A DNA stretch of 64,000 nt from a candidate division KSB1 bacterium (GCA_024655945.1 JANLFK010000005.1:124317-188316); one strand, 5' to 3'; counted from the first letter of the stretch, positions 25,501 through 35,145 are shown. Program-made: numbers and translations. The notes: a model not told the origin generated them from the sequence alone.

Positions 25501-27657
25501 TTACCGCAACAGCGTCATCTTCTTGACGGCGGTAAACTCACCGGCCGTGATCTTGTAGAAGTAGACGCCGCTGGCCATGCCGGACGCATCCCAGGTGGCC
25601 GCATAGGTGCCCGGCTGATAGTAGCCGTTCGCCAGCGTTGCCACCTTCTGGCCCAGCATGTTGTACACGGCAATCGTCACGTTGCCCGGCTTGGCAACCG
25701 CGAACTTGACCGTGGTCGTCGGGTTGAACGGGTTCGGGTAGTTCTGGTGCAGCTCATACGCCACCGGAACCGTCTCGCCGGTCCTCACCGCGCTCGGCGC
25801 GCCAAAGTAGCTCAACGCCTCGATCAACGGGTTGGACACTTCGTAGGGGATCCAGTAGTAATTCGCCTGGCCCGTGTTCAATGCCAACTGGTCAAAGGTC
25901 AAGAACACGGTGTGCGCCCCGTTGTAGTAGTTGTACAGACCCATGACGTTGTTGGCATCGGCCGAATCCGCAAACAGCACCGTCGCCGCAGGGTTGGTCG
26001 CGGTGATGGCGTCGTTCCAGTTCGCGAACCCCAGCTCATAGTACGGGTCGTAATAGAGCTGCAGGCTGTCCGCGCAAAAGTCCCCGATGTCATTCACGAT
26101 GGCGTGGTCAGTGGCATTCAGCGGGTGGGGGCTCAGGTTGTACGGCTGGATGTCACTGACGATGGTGCCAATGCCGAAGTAGTCATAGTGCATGTCGCCA
26201 GCCGCAAAGTTCAGGTCCACACCTCCGCCAAGCTGGTAAGCCCACTCCTGCGAGGACCAGAAGTAGCCCTTGGTGCCACTGGCCTTCTTCGTGCCCTGCA
26301 GCCAGTTCTCCACCACGTCGTCGAACAGCACCAGCGGTGAGAAGCCGTCCAACTGCACGATCCAGTTGTACTGGTCCACCAGTTCGTTGGCCGGCGTGCC
26401 GTCAAAGTCGGTCCACCAGGTGTCGTACAAGTACTTGGTGCCCTGCGGGTCTATGAAGTAGTAGGGCAAGATGAACGACGCGCTGAAGCTATCGTCGTTG
26501 TAGATGGCCAGCACGTCGTGCTTCTTCTGGAAGTACCCGTAGGTGCCGTGGGTGGACTCTGTCTCCAGGCCGCCCATGTCCTTGGCCCAGAAGTAGTACT
26601 CCACCACGTCGCCCGGGGCGATGAGGCCGCCGGGCACCACACCTTCCCAGGTACCCTGCTGAGGAGTGCCGTCCACCAGCGTCATCGGCACTTCGGTGAA
26701 CGGGCCGCCGTTGACGTTGTAGTACAACTTTGCCTCGGCCACGCCCGCGTTGGCCGGATCAGAGGCGTCGATGTCCTTGATGTCCGCCCGCAGCGGACGC
26801 GGGTCGGCGCTCAGCACCGAACCATACGGGTCGTAGGTAATCGTCGGCGGGGTGTTCTCATAGAACTCCACCTCGAGCATGAAGATCCAGCCGTAGTGGC
26901 GGATGTGCCAGCCGCCCTTGCCCGAGGTGCCGCCACCCGGGTAGTACTTCAGGCCGCGCCACTCCGGCAGCGCCGTGGCGTCACCCGAGGCGGTGCCAAA
27001 GTTCTGGCCGGCGGTGCCGAACGGCGCGTAGCAGACGTAGAAGGGATCGTGGCCCATGTCCGGCTCAAAGCCCAACCAGATCATTGGGGTCCACACCCAC
27101 TCGTTGCGCACTGCCGTCACCGGAAAGTCGCCCCAGATGATCTCGCCCAGAGGTGGCTGGCCCCAGGAGCTGCCGCACCAGTTGCCGGTGGGGCAGCCCT
27201 GCGGATGGCTGGCCCAGCGCCCCACCCAGCCGGCGCCGTCCACGCTGTCCACAGGCCAGGTGCGGATGTCGGCAGCCGCCTGGGTGACAAACAGGTTGAA
27301 ACCATCGTTGAACTGGCCGCTCCACTCGTTCGTCTTAATGCCGATGGACTTGATGTAGAACGCCGCAGTGGGTTCCTGCCAGAACTGCGCCATGGTGTCG
27401 CCGGGGGCAGCACCAAAGTTGACCGTCTCCGCCAGAGGTGGCGCGATGGTGTCGATGATGCCGGCGAACTTGCTCAGGGCGTTCGGCGTGAGCAGCCGGT
27501 CCACTGCCCTGTTGGTGAGGTCCTTCTTGGTAGCGTAGATGATCGCATCCTCATCCACGCCCCGATACGGCTTCAGCAAGGTGATCCGGCTGTCGCTGGC
27601 CAGCACCGCCGAGGCCGCCAACAGGAGAATCGTGGTAACTACGAGGGCTTTTCGCAT
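25501..27657 (-). CDS. Secreted protein with type-IX-secretion-like C-terminal domain
   Basis: A 718-residue exported protein: signal peptide (M-R-K-A-L-V-V-T-T-I-L-L-L-A-A-S), a long beta-rich body with repeated aromatic/glycine stretches and acidic loops (about 280-330 resembles an Ig-like/Y_Y_Y-type fold), and a C-terminal 80-residue sorting-type domain beginning 'YELHQNYPNPFNPTTTVKF' and ending 'GVYFYKITAGEFTAVKKMTLLR'. The last domain is the FlgD-Ig/T9SS type A C-terminal domain family. The body matches nothing I can name. ATG 27657 follows GAGGAGG. It is the final gene of a four-gene operon. Confidence 0.85.
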   Translation of the reverse strand: MRKALVVTTILLLAASAVLASDSRITLLKPYRGVDEDAIIYATKKDLTNRAVDRLLTPNALSKFAGIIDTIAPPLAETVNFGAAPGDTMAQFWQEPTAAFYIKSIGIKTNEWSGQFNDGFNLFVTQAAADIRTWPVDSVDGAGWVGRWASHPQGCPTGNWCGSSWGQPPLGEIIWGDFPVTAVRNEWVWTPMIWLGFEPDMGHDPFYVCYAPFGTAGQNFGTASGDATALPEWRGLKYYPGGGTSGKGGWHIRHYGWIFMLEVEFYENTPPTITYDPYGSVLSADPRPLRADIKDIDASDPANAGVAEAKLYYNVNGGPFTEVPMTLVDGTPQQGTWEGVVPGGLIAPGDVVEYYFWAKDMGGLETESTHGTYGYFQKKHDVLAIYNDDSFSASFILPYYFIDPQGTKYLYDTWWTDFDGTPANELVDQYNWIVQLDGFSPLVLFDDVVENWLQGTKKASGTKGYFWSSQEWAYQLGGGVDLNFAAGDMHYDYFGIGTIVSDIQPYNLSPHPLNATDHAIVNDIGDFCADSLQLYYDPYYELGFANWNDAITATNPAATVLFADSADANNVMGLYNYYNGAHTVFLTFDQLALNTGQANYYWIPYEVSNPLIEALSYFGAPSAVRTGETVPVAYELHQNYPNPFNPTTTVKFAVAKPGNVTIAVYNMLGQKVATLANGYYQPGTYAATWDASGMASGVYFYKITAGEFTAVKKMTLLR

Positions 27658-27728
27658 GTGCAAACCTCCTCAGTGAGTTGTCGTCCACAGCTTACCATGC
27701 TACCCCCTGCAGATGCGTGGCCTCACCT

Positions 27729-27784
27729 CCTTTCATTGTTGGTTTGGCAACGGCTTCCACTCCTGGGCCATCACCTCCTTTCTG
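27729..27784 (-). other. Two full-consensus Shine-Dalgarno motifs in the leader of the secreted-protein gene
   Basis: Within the 221-base gap before ATG 27657, the minus strand carries AAAGGAGGTGA twice (around 27781-27771 and 27734-27724). Each sits at a tiny open frame: ATG-GCC-CAG... (12 codons) and an overlapping ATG-AAA-GGA... (14 codons). Neither lies at a suitable distance from the real start, which has its own GAGGAGG. They may be leader peptides or ribosome-standby sites. Confidence 0.35.
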
Positions 27785-27843
27785 CCTCTCGTCAGACCTG
27801 ACTTTCCCGCCACATTGAAGAGTCACCTCTCACTATCCGACCA

Positions 27844-27867
27844 CTGCCGCCGCCGTGAGCGCGGCAG
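27844..27867 (-). other. Intercistronic hairpin after the PorV/PorQ gene
   Basis: CTGCCGC and GCGGCAG form a perfect 7-bp stem with a 10-base loop, starting 12 bases after the stop at 27879. There is no U-tract, so it is not a classical terminator. It is one of three such hairpins in this operon. Confidence 0.6.
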
Positions 27868-27878
27868 AGCAGCCTCAC

Positions 27879-28904
27879 TTAGAACTGCACCGACATGGTG
27901 AACCACTGGTTGGCGTCGGTGTACTTGACATCACGATAGGCGTAGTCAAAGAGCACGTAGGTGTTGCCGCCCAGGCTGTAGCGCAGGCCGGCCCCAAGGG
28001 TGAAGCCGAAGATATAGTCCTCCGAGGCCTGCACAGCTGAGCCATAACCGCCACGCAGGTAGACCAGCTTGTTAAAGGCGTACTCGATACCCGCCTGCAC
28101 CTGGTCCACCGAGGCGTTGAAGTTGCGGTAAGAAGCAACCACGGTGACGGCATGTTCGTCGCTCAGGTAGTAGGGGTAGCCAAGGCTGATTTCGAAGGTG
28201 CTGGGCAGCTCGAATTTCTGCGCCTCAAGGCGGAGGTCCATAGCCTCGGTGCCGTACTCGGTGTGGGGCAGGTTCACGGTGCGCTGCAGGTCCTCGCCCA
28301 CGAATTTCATCATCGGGCCAAAGTTGTTCAGCGTCAGGCCCAGTCGTACGCCTGGGGTGCTGATGTACTGTACGCCAAAATCAAAAGCCACGCCACTGGC
28401 GCGCATGCGCAGAAAGCTCTCGGAGATGACCTTCGCGTTGGCGCCGAAGAAGATGCGGTCGGTCATCTGCCGGGAGAAAGTGAGCCCTACAGTGACAAAG
28501 TTCGGGGTGATAATGCGCCCGGTGCCTTCGGTCTCAAACTCGGTCGTCTCCATGATGTCGCCAAAATCCAACACCTTGGCGCTCACCCCGAATGAGCCGA
28601 GGTTACCCAAGCGTGCCGACACGGCGAAGTAGTTGATGCTGGTGTCAAAAATCCACTTCAGATACGAGAAGGTCGCCTCGGCCGCAGCATCGGTGGCTGC
28701 CAATCCTGCCGGGTTCCAGAAGATGGCCTCGTTACCGCTGACCAGCGCGCCATTGGCCCCGCCCATGGCAATGCCTCGCGAGCCGACCGGAATGAGCAGC
28801 TCCTGCGCGCCAGCCGCACCCCTCTTGTCGGGGTTGCCGGCCATTGCCAGGCTGTAGCCCAGCGCCACAACGACGAGCAGCACCAGGATTCTTGCTATTC
28901 TCAT
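27879..28904 (-). CDS. PorV/PorQ-family outer-membrane beta-barrel
   Basis: A 341-residue exported barrel: signal peptide ('RILVLLVVVALGYSLAMA'), then the family hallmark 'AAGAQELLIPVGSRGIAMGGANGALVSGNEAIFWNPAGLA', followed by alternating amphipathic strands to the C-terminal 'WFTMSVQF' ending in phenylalanine. PorV/PorQ proteins (FadL superfamily) act in type IX secretion as carriers or attachment partners for C-terminal-domain proteins. Being encoded between two secreted proteins that carry or resemble such domains fits this. ATG 28904 is chosen because TTGGAG lies 9 bases upstream. Confidence 0.88.
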   Translation of the reverse strand: MRIARILVLLVVVALGYSLAMAGNPDKRGAAGAQELLIPVGSRGIAMGGANGALVSGNEAIFWNPAGLAATDAAAEATFSYLKWIFDTSINYFAVSARLGNLGSFGVSAKVLDFGDIMETTEFETEGTGRIITPNFVTVGLTFSRQMTDRIFFGANAKVISESFLRMRASGVAFDFGVQYISTPGVRLGLTLNNFGPMMKFVGEDLQRTVNLPHTEYGTEAMDLRLEAQKFELPSTFEISLGYPYYLSDEHAVTVVASYRNFNASVDQVQAGIEYAFNKLVYLRGGYGSAVQASEDYIFGFTLGAGLRYSLGGNTYVLFDYAYRDVKYTDANQWFTMSVQF

Positions 28905-28941
28905 GGTCCAGTTCTCCAAAAGGTTTCCTGTTCACCGTCGT

Positions 28942-28975
28942 GCCGCTCCTGCAGCCGTGGCGGTGCAGGAGCGGC
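28942..28975 (-). other. Intercistronic hairpin after the large secreted-protein gene
   Basis: A perfect 12-bp inverted repeat, GCCGCTCCTGCA and TGCAGGAGCGGC, with a 10-base loop, sits between the stop at 28999 and the next start at 28904. There is no U-tract. It is the most stable of the operon's internal hairpins. Confidence 0.75.
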
Positions 28976-28998
28976 CACCTACCTGACCAAACGTGCCG

Positions 28999-31900
28999 TT
29001 ACAGGTTCCGCAGGCGCTGCTGGCCAAACACCACCGCCAACTTCAGCACCTTGGAGCCCACGCCCGGCACCTCGATATGGGCAATGTACAACCCGCTGGC
29101 CACCGGCAAAAAGTTCTCGTTGCGCAGGTCCCAATCATGAGTCGGTTGCGGGCTGTCATGCTCGATGGTCTGGATGAGGTCACCTGCCAGGTTGAAGATG
29201 CGAATAGTACACTTTTCCGGCAGGTTGATGAACCTGACGTGCTCCTGATGGAGCGTACGCTCCTCGATGTTGTGCGCCAAGTAGGGGTTGGGGTAGACGT
29301 TGATGATGTCCAGACGCTTCTTGGCGTCGGAGACGACGTTGCGTTCCACCCCCTTGATGCTGAAGGTCCACTCGTCCTCGCCAGGCATCACCGGCGGCGG
29401 GAACTTCAGCCGCACCACGTCACCGGTCTGCCATTGGACATCGGCGTTATACACGAACATCCAGGTGGCATTCTTGTCCTGGCCCGTGTAACCGCAGTTG
29501 TGCACCGAGTCGTTGTACTCGGTCCAGAAAATGAACACCGTGCACTTCCCGCGTGGCGACCACGTGGCAACAAAGCCAGAGTCGGTGCCCACGAACAACG
29601 TGTCGGCAATCTTCTGGGCGTTATCGCAGAAGGCAGAGTTCACCTGTACACCCCGCGTGACGTCCCAGACCTCGAAAGGCACGCGCACCGTGAACGGGTC
29701 GCGCGACACACCCCGCTTGGGGTTCTTGGGGTGCATGAGCATAAAGTTGGCCGGGTCGCCGAAGCCGTACAGCAAGGTCGACAGCGAACCGCCGGAGAGC
29801 ACCTCGCCCAGCGAGTCCACCTTGCCGGTGAAACGGATCTCGATGGTGTTGCCCATGAACCTTGGGTCGGTGGTACCCTTCTTGAACGGCCCATGTATTG
29901 CCTTGTTGCTCAGCGATTTGCCCTGCTGGTACGGACCGGTGAGCGAGGTGAGCATGGTGCTATGGCTGGTGGGGGTCACCACCTCAGCCAACCAGGTCTT
30001 GCGGTCCTTGGGCTGGGTAAAGTCCAGCCGCCCGGCGATGTAAAAGTCCAGGGGTGCGCCCACCAGCGTCGAGTGGCTGATGTCCTTGTCGATGGTCTTG
30101 GTGGCCTCCACAGGCTTCACATGCTCGTAACCCGACACGACCTGCCCGTTGCGGTAAAGCGTCCATGTACAGTCGGGGTTGACCGTCACCTTGTAGTCGG
30201 CCGTGGTGACCCGCAGCGGGTCAACCAGTTGCACCCACCACTCGTAGGTCAGCGGGTCGGCGTTCCCCTTCGAGTGCGTCACCGGCACCTCTTCAAAGTC
30301 CTCGTGGCTCACCACCGTTCCGGGCTGCGGCTGGTGCGGCGTCACCGTCAACACATTCTTGGAGCTCTCCAGAATCTTCGGTACACCCTTGACGCCAAAG
30401 CCATAGGCGGTGACGCACACGTAGTAGTTGCGCCCGTTCGCCAGGCGGAATCCTTCGTAATCCCTCTCCAAGGTGTAGCTATAGCTCAAACCGAGGTCGG
30501 CACCATAGGCTGACGGGAGTTGGAGAACAAATCCCGTGTTCGGGTCGTACTCCTCGTCCAGCACCGACATGACGCCATTTGCAACATCGTAGGTGGCCAG
30601 CCGCGTCCACGGACCGCCCGCCGAGGCGCCGATGTAGACGTTGTAACCTTCAAAGTCGTAGCCGAATTCCGTATAATTCTCGGCCTCTTTGCCCCAGGTA
30701 AGGAGTACCTTACGGTCCAGCGGCGTGACCAGCACCTCGGGCGCACGTGGCGGGCTGGGCACCTCGAAGCCCTTGTCGTAGGCTGCCTGGGCAAACTTGT
30801 CGTAGAAACGCAGCACCTCGATGCTGGACAGACGGTTGTTGCCTTGGCCAATCATCATACCGGCCACCACCACCTGAGTGTCACCCTTGGCCAAGGTGAA
30901 TGGCCCGGACGAGATAAGGATGCGGATGTCCTGAGGCGGGGCCTCCATGGTGGACAGCCAGCCCGTTCCCCGCACCGGGTCGCCAGTGTTGAGGAAGGTG
31001 GTGACCTGGCCGGTGGTCGGGTCGACCCACGGCGAACCGTCAGACTTCAGGCCCGCAAGATAGTTGTACAACTCCTCGGCCCCCTCAGCCGAGTAACGAG
31101 GGTCACGGTAAATTGGATGCGGGTTGTAGTATTTTACGAAGGCAGTAGCATCCAGGAGCTTCTTGTTTGGGTACACGCTCCCGTCCGGAAGCTTCACCGT
31201 ATCGCCCGGGGAAGGCACCATTGGTCCCCGGAAAAAGTCGAAGCCCAACGCGGGTGGCCGATCCCCGTAGGTAGCGTCAATAGGATCGCCGTTGTAGACG
31301 TACGCCATGCCTCGTTCGAGGTCGTACCCGATCAAGTCGTCATTGGCATCGCCCAGGTCTACATCCGACCACACGCCTATGTAGGCCTGCTGCAAATGGT
31401 CCGCGCCCTTGTTCACAATGGTGTACTGAAAGAACACCACGTTACCCAGCGCGCCCGGTCGGTCGAAAGCAAAGACCAACAGGTGCAGCTCAATACCGAT
31501 GGGCAGGGTGTGGTAGGCGATGTTGTGCATATTGACGTCCATGTCGTTCATCACGGCATAGAGCTGCTCGTCGCCATACCACTTGATGCTGCCATCGGGA
31601 TTCACCGGGGCGCCCTGATCCACCGGCCATGCGCTCCACGGGTCGATATCCAATGGCGCATAGCCATTGGGGTAGTCCTTGTGGACCTTGTACACGCGGT
31701 ACTTGGGATCGGCGGGATTGTCTGGGGTGCCGTCCGGCAGTATCAACCCCGGCTGGTACTCCACGTTATAGTCCGCGCAGGCGGTCCTTGTAGCGCCGCC
31801 CACCTTGCCGGCGATCCAGATCCCGGCAGCGTAGCAGGCGTACTTGCCGGTGCCTTTGGGCCACTCCAGGTCCGAGTTGCCGGTGATGGGGTGGCGGGTA

Positions 31901-32079
31901 AAGGTGCCGTTGTTCATCACCGATGCCCGGATCTGGTTGACATCAATGTACTTGCAATGGTCCTTGATCATGGACTTGCTCAGCCGACTGGTGGCGGTGC
32001 TCTTGGCCACTGCCGCACTCTGGCCAAACAGCAACACCGCGAGCGCCGCAACCAGGATGGCGACCGTCGCTCTCTTCAT
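28999..32079 (-). CDS. Large secreted protein with Fn3-like and C-terminal sorting-type domains
   Basis: A 1026-residue exported protein: signal peptide ('VAILVAALAVLLFGQSAAVA'), a long N-terminal region with WIAGK and 'NVVFFQYTIVNKGADHLQQAYIGVWSDVDLGDANDD' elements seen in many secreted proteins of FCB-related lineages, fibronectin-III-like segments ('PRAPEVLVTPLDRKVLLTWGK' and 'GYNVYIGAS'), and a C-terminal 'INVYPNPYLAHN... TIRIFNLAGDLIQTI... FLPVASGLYIAHIEVPGVGSKVLKLAVVF' domain of the T9SS/FlgD-Ig kind. No enzyme motif is visible; it is probably an exposed binding or structural partner of the receptor encoded upstream. Confidence 0.85.
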   Translation of the reverse strand: MKRATVAILVAALAVLLFGQSAAVAKSTATSRLSKSMIKDHCKYIDVNQIRASVMNNGTFTRHPITGNSDLEWPKGTGKYACYAAGIWIAGKVGGATRTACADYNVEYQPGLILPDGTPDNPADPKYRVYKVHKDYPNGYAPLDIDPWSAWPVDQGAPVNPDGSIKWYGDEQLYAVMNDMDVNMHNIAYHTLPIGIELHLLVFAFDRPGALGNVVFFQYTIVNKGADHLQQAYIGVWSDVDLGDANDDLIGYDLERGMAYVYNGDPIDATYGDRPPALGFDFFRGPMVPSPGDTVKLPDGSVYPNKKLLDATAFVKYYNPHPIYRDPRYSAEGAEELYNYLAGLKSDGSPWVDPTTGQVTTFLNTGDPVRGTGWLSTMEAPPQDIRILISSGPFTLAKGDTQVVVAGMMIGQGNNRLSSIEVLRFYDKFAQAAYDKGFEVPSPPRAPEVLVTPLDRKVLLTWGKEAENYTEFGYDFEGYNVYIGASAGGPWTRLATYDVANGVMSVLDEEYDPNTGFVLQLPSAYGADLGLSYSYTLERDYEGFRLANGRNYYVCVTAYGFGVKGVPKILESSKNVLTVTPHQPQPGTVVSHEDFEEVPVTHSKGNADPLTYEWWVQLVDPLRVTTADYKVTVNPDCTWTLYRNGQVVSGYEHVKPVEATKTIDKDISHSTLVGAPLDFYIAGRLDFTQPKDRKTWLAEVVTPTSHSTMLTSLTGPYQQGKSLSNKAIHGPFKKGTTDPRFMGNTIEIRFTGKVDSLGEVLSGGSLSTLLYGFGDPANFMLMHPKNPKRGVSRDPFTVRVPFEVWDVTRGVQVNSAFCDNAQKIADTLFVGTDSGFVATWSPRGKCTVFIFWTEYNDSVHNCGYTGQDKNATWMFVYNADVQWQTGDVVRLKFPPPVMPGEDEWTFSIKGVERNVVSDAKKRLDIINVYPNPYLAHNIEERTLHQEHVRFINLPEKCTIRIFNLAGDLIQTIEHDSPQPTHDWDLRNENFLPVASGLYIAHIEVPGVGSKVLKLAVVFGQQRLRNL

Positions 32080-32162
32080 CGTGACTCCTCCTCCACAAGA
32101 CCAACAGCGTACCTGCTGTGCACTTGAGCCACCTCGTCACACACTCTGCTGGGCTGGCCAGG

Positions 32163-32190
32163 GGCTCGCCTCCATAAAAGGAGGTGAGCC
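32163..32190 (-). other. Intercistronic hairpin after the TonB-dependent receptor gene
   Basis: GGCTCACCTCC and GGAGGCGAGCC form an 11-bp stem (one G-U pair) with a 6-base loop, starting 9 bases after the receptor stop at 32200. One arm reads CACCTCC, the anti-Shine-Dalgarno sequence of 16S rRNA, paired with GGAGG. No U-tract follows. Confidence 0.7.
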
Positions 32191-32199
32191 CGAGCGCTC

Positions 32200-35145
32200 T
32201 CAATAGTCGATCATCACGCCGAAGCGGAGGATGCGCGGCGTGGCCAAGTTCGTCGCGCCGGCACCGCTCAGGGCCTTCTTGGCGTAGTAGAGGCCCTTTT
32301 CGCCATAGATCCGCGCCCACGACTTGCCGTCCTCGGTCAGGAACCAGCCGTTGTCGTGCGGCTGGCCAGTCTGCCGGTAGACGCCGGTGACATTCTTGCG
32401 GTTGAACAGGTTGTAGACCCAAATGTAGGGGCGGATCTTGAAGCGTGCCACCTCTACCGTCTTGTCTACCTTTAGGTCAACCCGGTAGTACCACGGCATC
32501 ACCGAGGAGTTCAATGCCTCCAACGGCCGGGGCGCGTTCTGCGCGAACAGCCCGCCCGGACCCGGCTCGATCTTGGTGTAGCGGCTGCCGCTGTGCATGG
32601 TGAACAGCACATTGGCGCCCACGTTTGCCAGAGGCCGGATCCCGAAAAGCATCGGGCCATCGTCCTTGGTCAGACGGAAATCGATGTTGGCATTGCCCAC
32701 ATGGTCCTGGTTCTGCGCCAAGGGCGTGATGATGGTCGGGAAGCGCAGGTTCTGGTCTTGCCAGGCAATGTCAAAGTGGTCGCGGCTGCTGGAGCCGGTG
32801 CCCATGGCCTTGGAGTAGGTGTAGTCCAAAGTGGCCGCGATGCGCTTGGTGCGCCGCAGGTTGAGCGCAAAGGTCACGCCGGTGGTAGTGCCAAAGTCGA
32901 TGTTACGCAACTCGTAGAACGCACCGTAGCCCAGGCCAGGCTCAGGCAACGTCACGCGGATCTGAATGTAGTCGCGAATGTCCTTGTAGAACACCGTGGC
33001 CATCAAGCTGGCGTTGTCGCCCATCTGCTGCTTGAGGCCGACTTCGTACTGCGTGGTCTGCTCCGGCTTCAGATTCGGGTTGGGCATGGTGCGCGCGTTG
33101 CCACCCTGCAAGAAGCGCCCCACCAGGCCGTGGCTGTCGTACAGATCGAACATCTGCGGCAGTTGTACGAACTTGCCAAACTGCGCATGGAAGACCGTAC
33201 GGTCCGTGACCGGGAACGACCACCCCAAGCGCGGGCTCACCTTCCAATACTGCCGCTCCGGGCCAAAGCTCGCATCGTCCACCAGGGTCCAGGCGTTTAA
33301 AATAAGCCGACGTGGATCCTTGTAGCTGAGCGTGCCGGTGGTCAGATAGTCCACCCGCACGCCGGCGTTGAGGATGAGGTCCTTGAGCTCAATCTTGTCT
33401 TGCAGGTAGAATGCCGCCCGCACCGGGTGTTTCGGCGCGTCATGGCCGTTCACCTTGCCGATCTGCCCCTGGTCGTTGGTCGCATCGTACCAGGTGTCCT
33501 TGGTCGTCGGGTTGCCCCAGATGTCGTAGCCATAGTAGGTGATGTTGCTGCGGTAGATGTCATAGTCGGTTTGCGTGTTGCTCGGGTCAACCTCCCGGTC
33601 ATGGAGCGCCTTGGAGATGGCAAAGGCTGGGTTGACGTACCGCCGGATGGTGTAGTAGTTGTACTCGAAACCGGTCTTCATCTCGTTCCAGTTGTTGAAC
33701 TGCCAGACCAAGTCAAACTTTGGCCCATAGTTCACCTGCTCATTCTTGCCGTACCCGGAGGTCACCAACCCGGTAGGCTGCAGAGTGAGAAGACCGTACA
33801 GGCTCAGGGTGTAGGTCAGGCCCCAGCCGCGCAGCACCGTGTTGCCATCTGGGCCGACGTTGTACTGCGGGTCGGCGTACTTCCAGTACTCATCCCATAA
33901 GTCTGGGTCGCCCCACTCCTGGAACCATTTGAAGTAACCGAAGTTGGCGGTATAGAACAGCCGTGGATTGACCTGATGCGTCAGGTTGACGTAGTACCGC
34001 TGGTTCTTGGAGATGGTGACGCCGTTCTTCTTGTAGTTGACGATGTTGCCCCAGGTGGCACCACCCTGCTCGCGGTCCCAGTGGTAGTTGGCGCCCACCT
34101 TCACGCGCACGGGCCGCACATCCCAGACAAGGTTGCTGTTCATGTCCCACGCGCGGTAGCTGTAGCCGGGATAGGGACCGGGCTTTAGTTCTGCTTTGAA
34201 GGGGAAACTGCGCTCGTTGGCTGTGCCCTTGCTCCAGACGATGACGGTGTCAACCACAAATCCTTCGTTGAACGTGGCATAGCCACCGTTGTAGGTGCGC
34301 TCGCCGGCCACGAAGAAGCGCAGGTTGTCGTTGGTAAATGGCACCGGGCCGCTGGCCGTTGCCGTGTAGGTGTTGTAGCCCCACGACTGCGTGCCCAAGG
34401 TGCGGCCGTTGTTGCCCTTGAAGGCCTCGTCGGAGATGGCTTCGATGTTGAAGTGGTAGTCTTTCTGGCCAGTCTTGGTCGTAGACCATAGCACACCGGC
34501 GTTGGCAAAGCCGTACTCGGCATTGAACCCACCCGCCTGGAAGGTCACCTCCTCGATGGCGTTGTTAATCACCGAGCCGACGTTGGCACGACCGTCGATC
34601 AGGCGTTGGGTCATCACACCGTCGATGTAGGTCACCGTCTCTTCCCCACGGCTGCCACGCACATACTGGCCTTCGACCACCGCCGAAGAGAGCTGCATGG
34701 CTACCGTCACGCCACGGATGGGAATGTTCTGCAGGTCCTCGGCCTGGATGGTCTTGACGGTGTTGGTGACGTGCTTTTCGATGATCGGGCGCTCCGCGAC
34801 AATGGTGACCACCTGGCCCTCGAGGACGGTGGGGGAGAGCTCAAAGTCGCACTCGGTGGTGAGGTCGGCAGAGACGCGTTTGTTGCTGACCACTACGGTC
34901 TGGTAACCCATCATCTGCGCGCGCACGCTGTAGGTGCCCACGGGCACGTTGAGGATGATGTAGTAGCCGTTGATGTCGGTGGCCGCGCCCATCATCGTGC
35001 CTTCCAGGATGATGGCGACCCCGGGGATGGGGTCCTTGGTGTCCTTGTCAATCACCCTTCCCCTCACTTTACCGGTAGTGCCTGCGTAGATGAGCACCGG
35101 AATCATGAGGAGAACAACAGCGAGAGCGAAAGCCTTCTTACGCAT
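32200..35145 (-). CDS. TonB-dependent outer-membrane receptor with carboxypeptidase-regulatory-like N-domain
   Basis: A 981-residue exported receptor. After the signal peptide (M-R-K-K-A-F, then 'LAVVLLMIPVLIYA') comes a CarboxypepD_reg-like/Ig domain ('GKVRGRVIDKDTKDPIPGVAIILEGT'), a plug domain with 'TVKTIQAEDLQNIPIRG' and 'VRGSRGEETVTYIDGV', and a C-terminal 22-strand-type barrel with 'GRFLQGGNARTMPNPNLKPEQTTQYEVGLKQQ'. It ends 'FGVMIDY', with a terminal aromatic residue. Substrate is unknown. ATG 35145 has GAGGAG at 8 bases; the open frame upstream is leader. It is the first gene of the operon and would be driven by the TonB-ExbB-ExbD encoded at 2178-4192. Confidence 0.92.
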   Translation of the reverse strand: MRKKAFALAVVLLMIPVLIYAGTTGKVRGRVIDKDTKDPIPGVAIILEGTMMGAATDINGYYIILNVPVGTYSVRAQMMGYQTVVVSNKRVSADLTTECDFELSPTVLEGQVVTIVAERPIIEKHVTNTVKTIQAEDLQNIPIRGVTVAMQLSSAVVEGQYVRGSRGEETVTYIDGVMTQRLIDGRANVGSVINNAIEEVTFQAGGFNAEYGFANAGVLWSTTKTGQKDYHFNIEAISDEAFKGNNGRTLGTQSWGYNTYTATASGPVPFTNDNLRFFVAGERTYNGGYATFNEGFVVDTVIVWSKGTANERSFPFKAELKPGPYPGYSYRAWDMNSNLVWDVRPVRVKVGANYHWDREQGGATWGNIVNYKKNGVTISKNQRYYVNLTHQVNPRLFYTANFGYFKWFQEWGDPDLWDEYWKYADPQYNVGPDGNTVLRGWGLTYTLSLYGLLTLQPTGLVTSGYGKNEQVNYGPKFDLVWQFNNWNEMKTGFEYNYYTIRRYVNPAFAISKALHDREVDPSNTQTDYDIYRSNITYYGYDIWGNPTTKDTWYDATNDQGQIGKVNGHDAPKHPVRAAFYLQDKIELKDLILNAGVRVDYLTTGTLSYKDPRRLILNAWTLVDDASFGPERQYWKVSPRLGWSFPVTDRTVFHAQFGKFVQLPQMFDLYDSHGLVGRFLQGGNARTMPNPNLKPEQTTQYEVGLKQQMGDNASLMATVFYKDIRDYIQIRVTLPEPGLGYGAFYELRNIDFGTTTGVTFALNLRRTKRIAATLDYTYSKAMGTGSSSRDHFDIAWQDQNLRFPTIITPLAQNQDHVGNANIDFRLTKDDGPMLFGIRPLANVGANVLFTMHSGSRYTKIEPGPGGLFAQNAPRPLEALNSSVMPWYYRVDLKVDKTVEVARFKIRPYIWVYNLFNRKNVTGVYRQTGQPHDNGWFLTEDGKSWARIYGEKGLYYAKKALSGAGATNLATPRILRFGVMIDY

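Noticed and set aside
26518-27801. Long plus-strand open frame opposite the T9SS-type protein gene
   Set aside because: The minus strand holds a signal peptide, sorting domain, ribosome site and terminator. The opposite frame is His/Arg/Val-rich with no family resemblance.
28993-32127. Two long plus-strand frames (506 and 535 codons) opposite the large secreted protein
   Set aside because: Antisense shadows of a GC-rich gene with clear signal and C-terminal domains.
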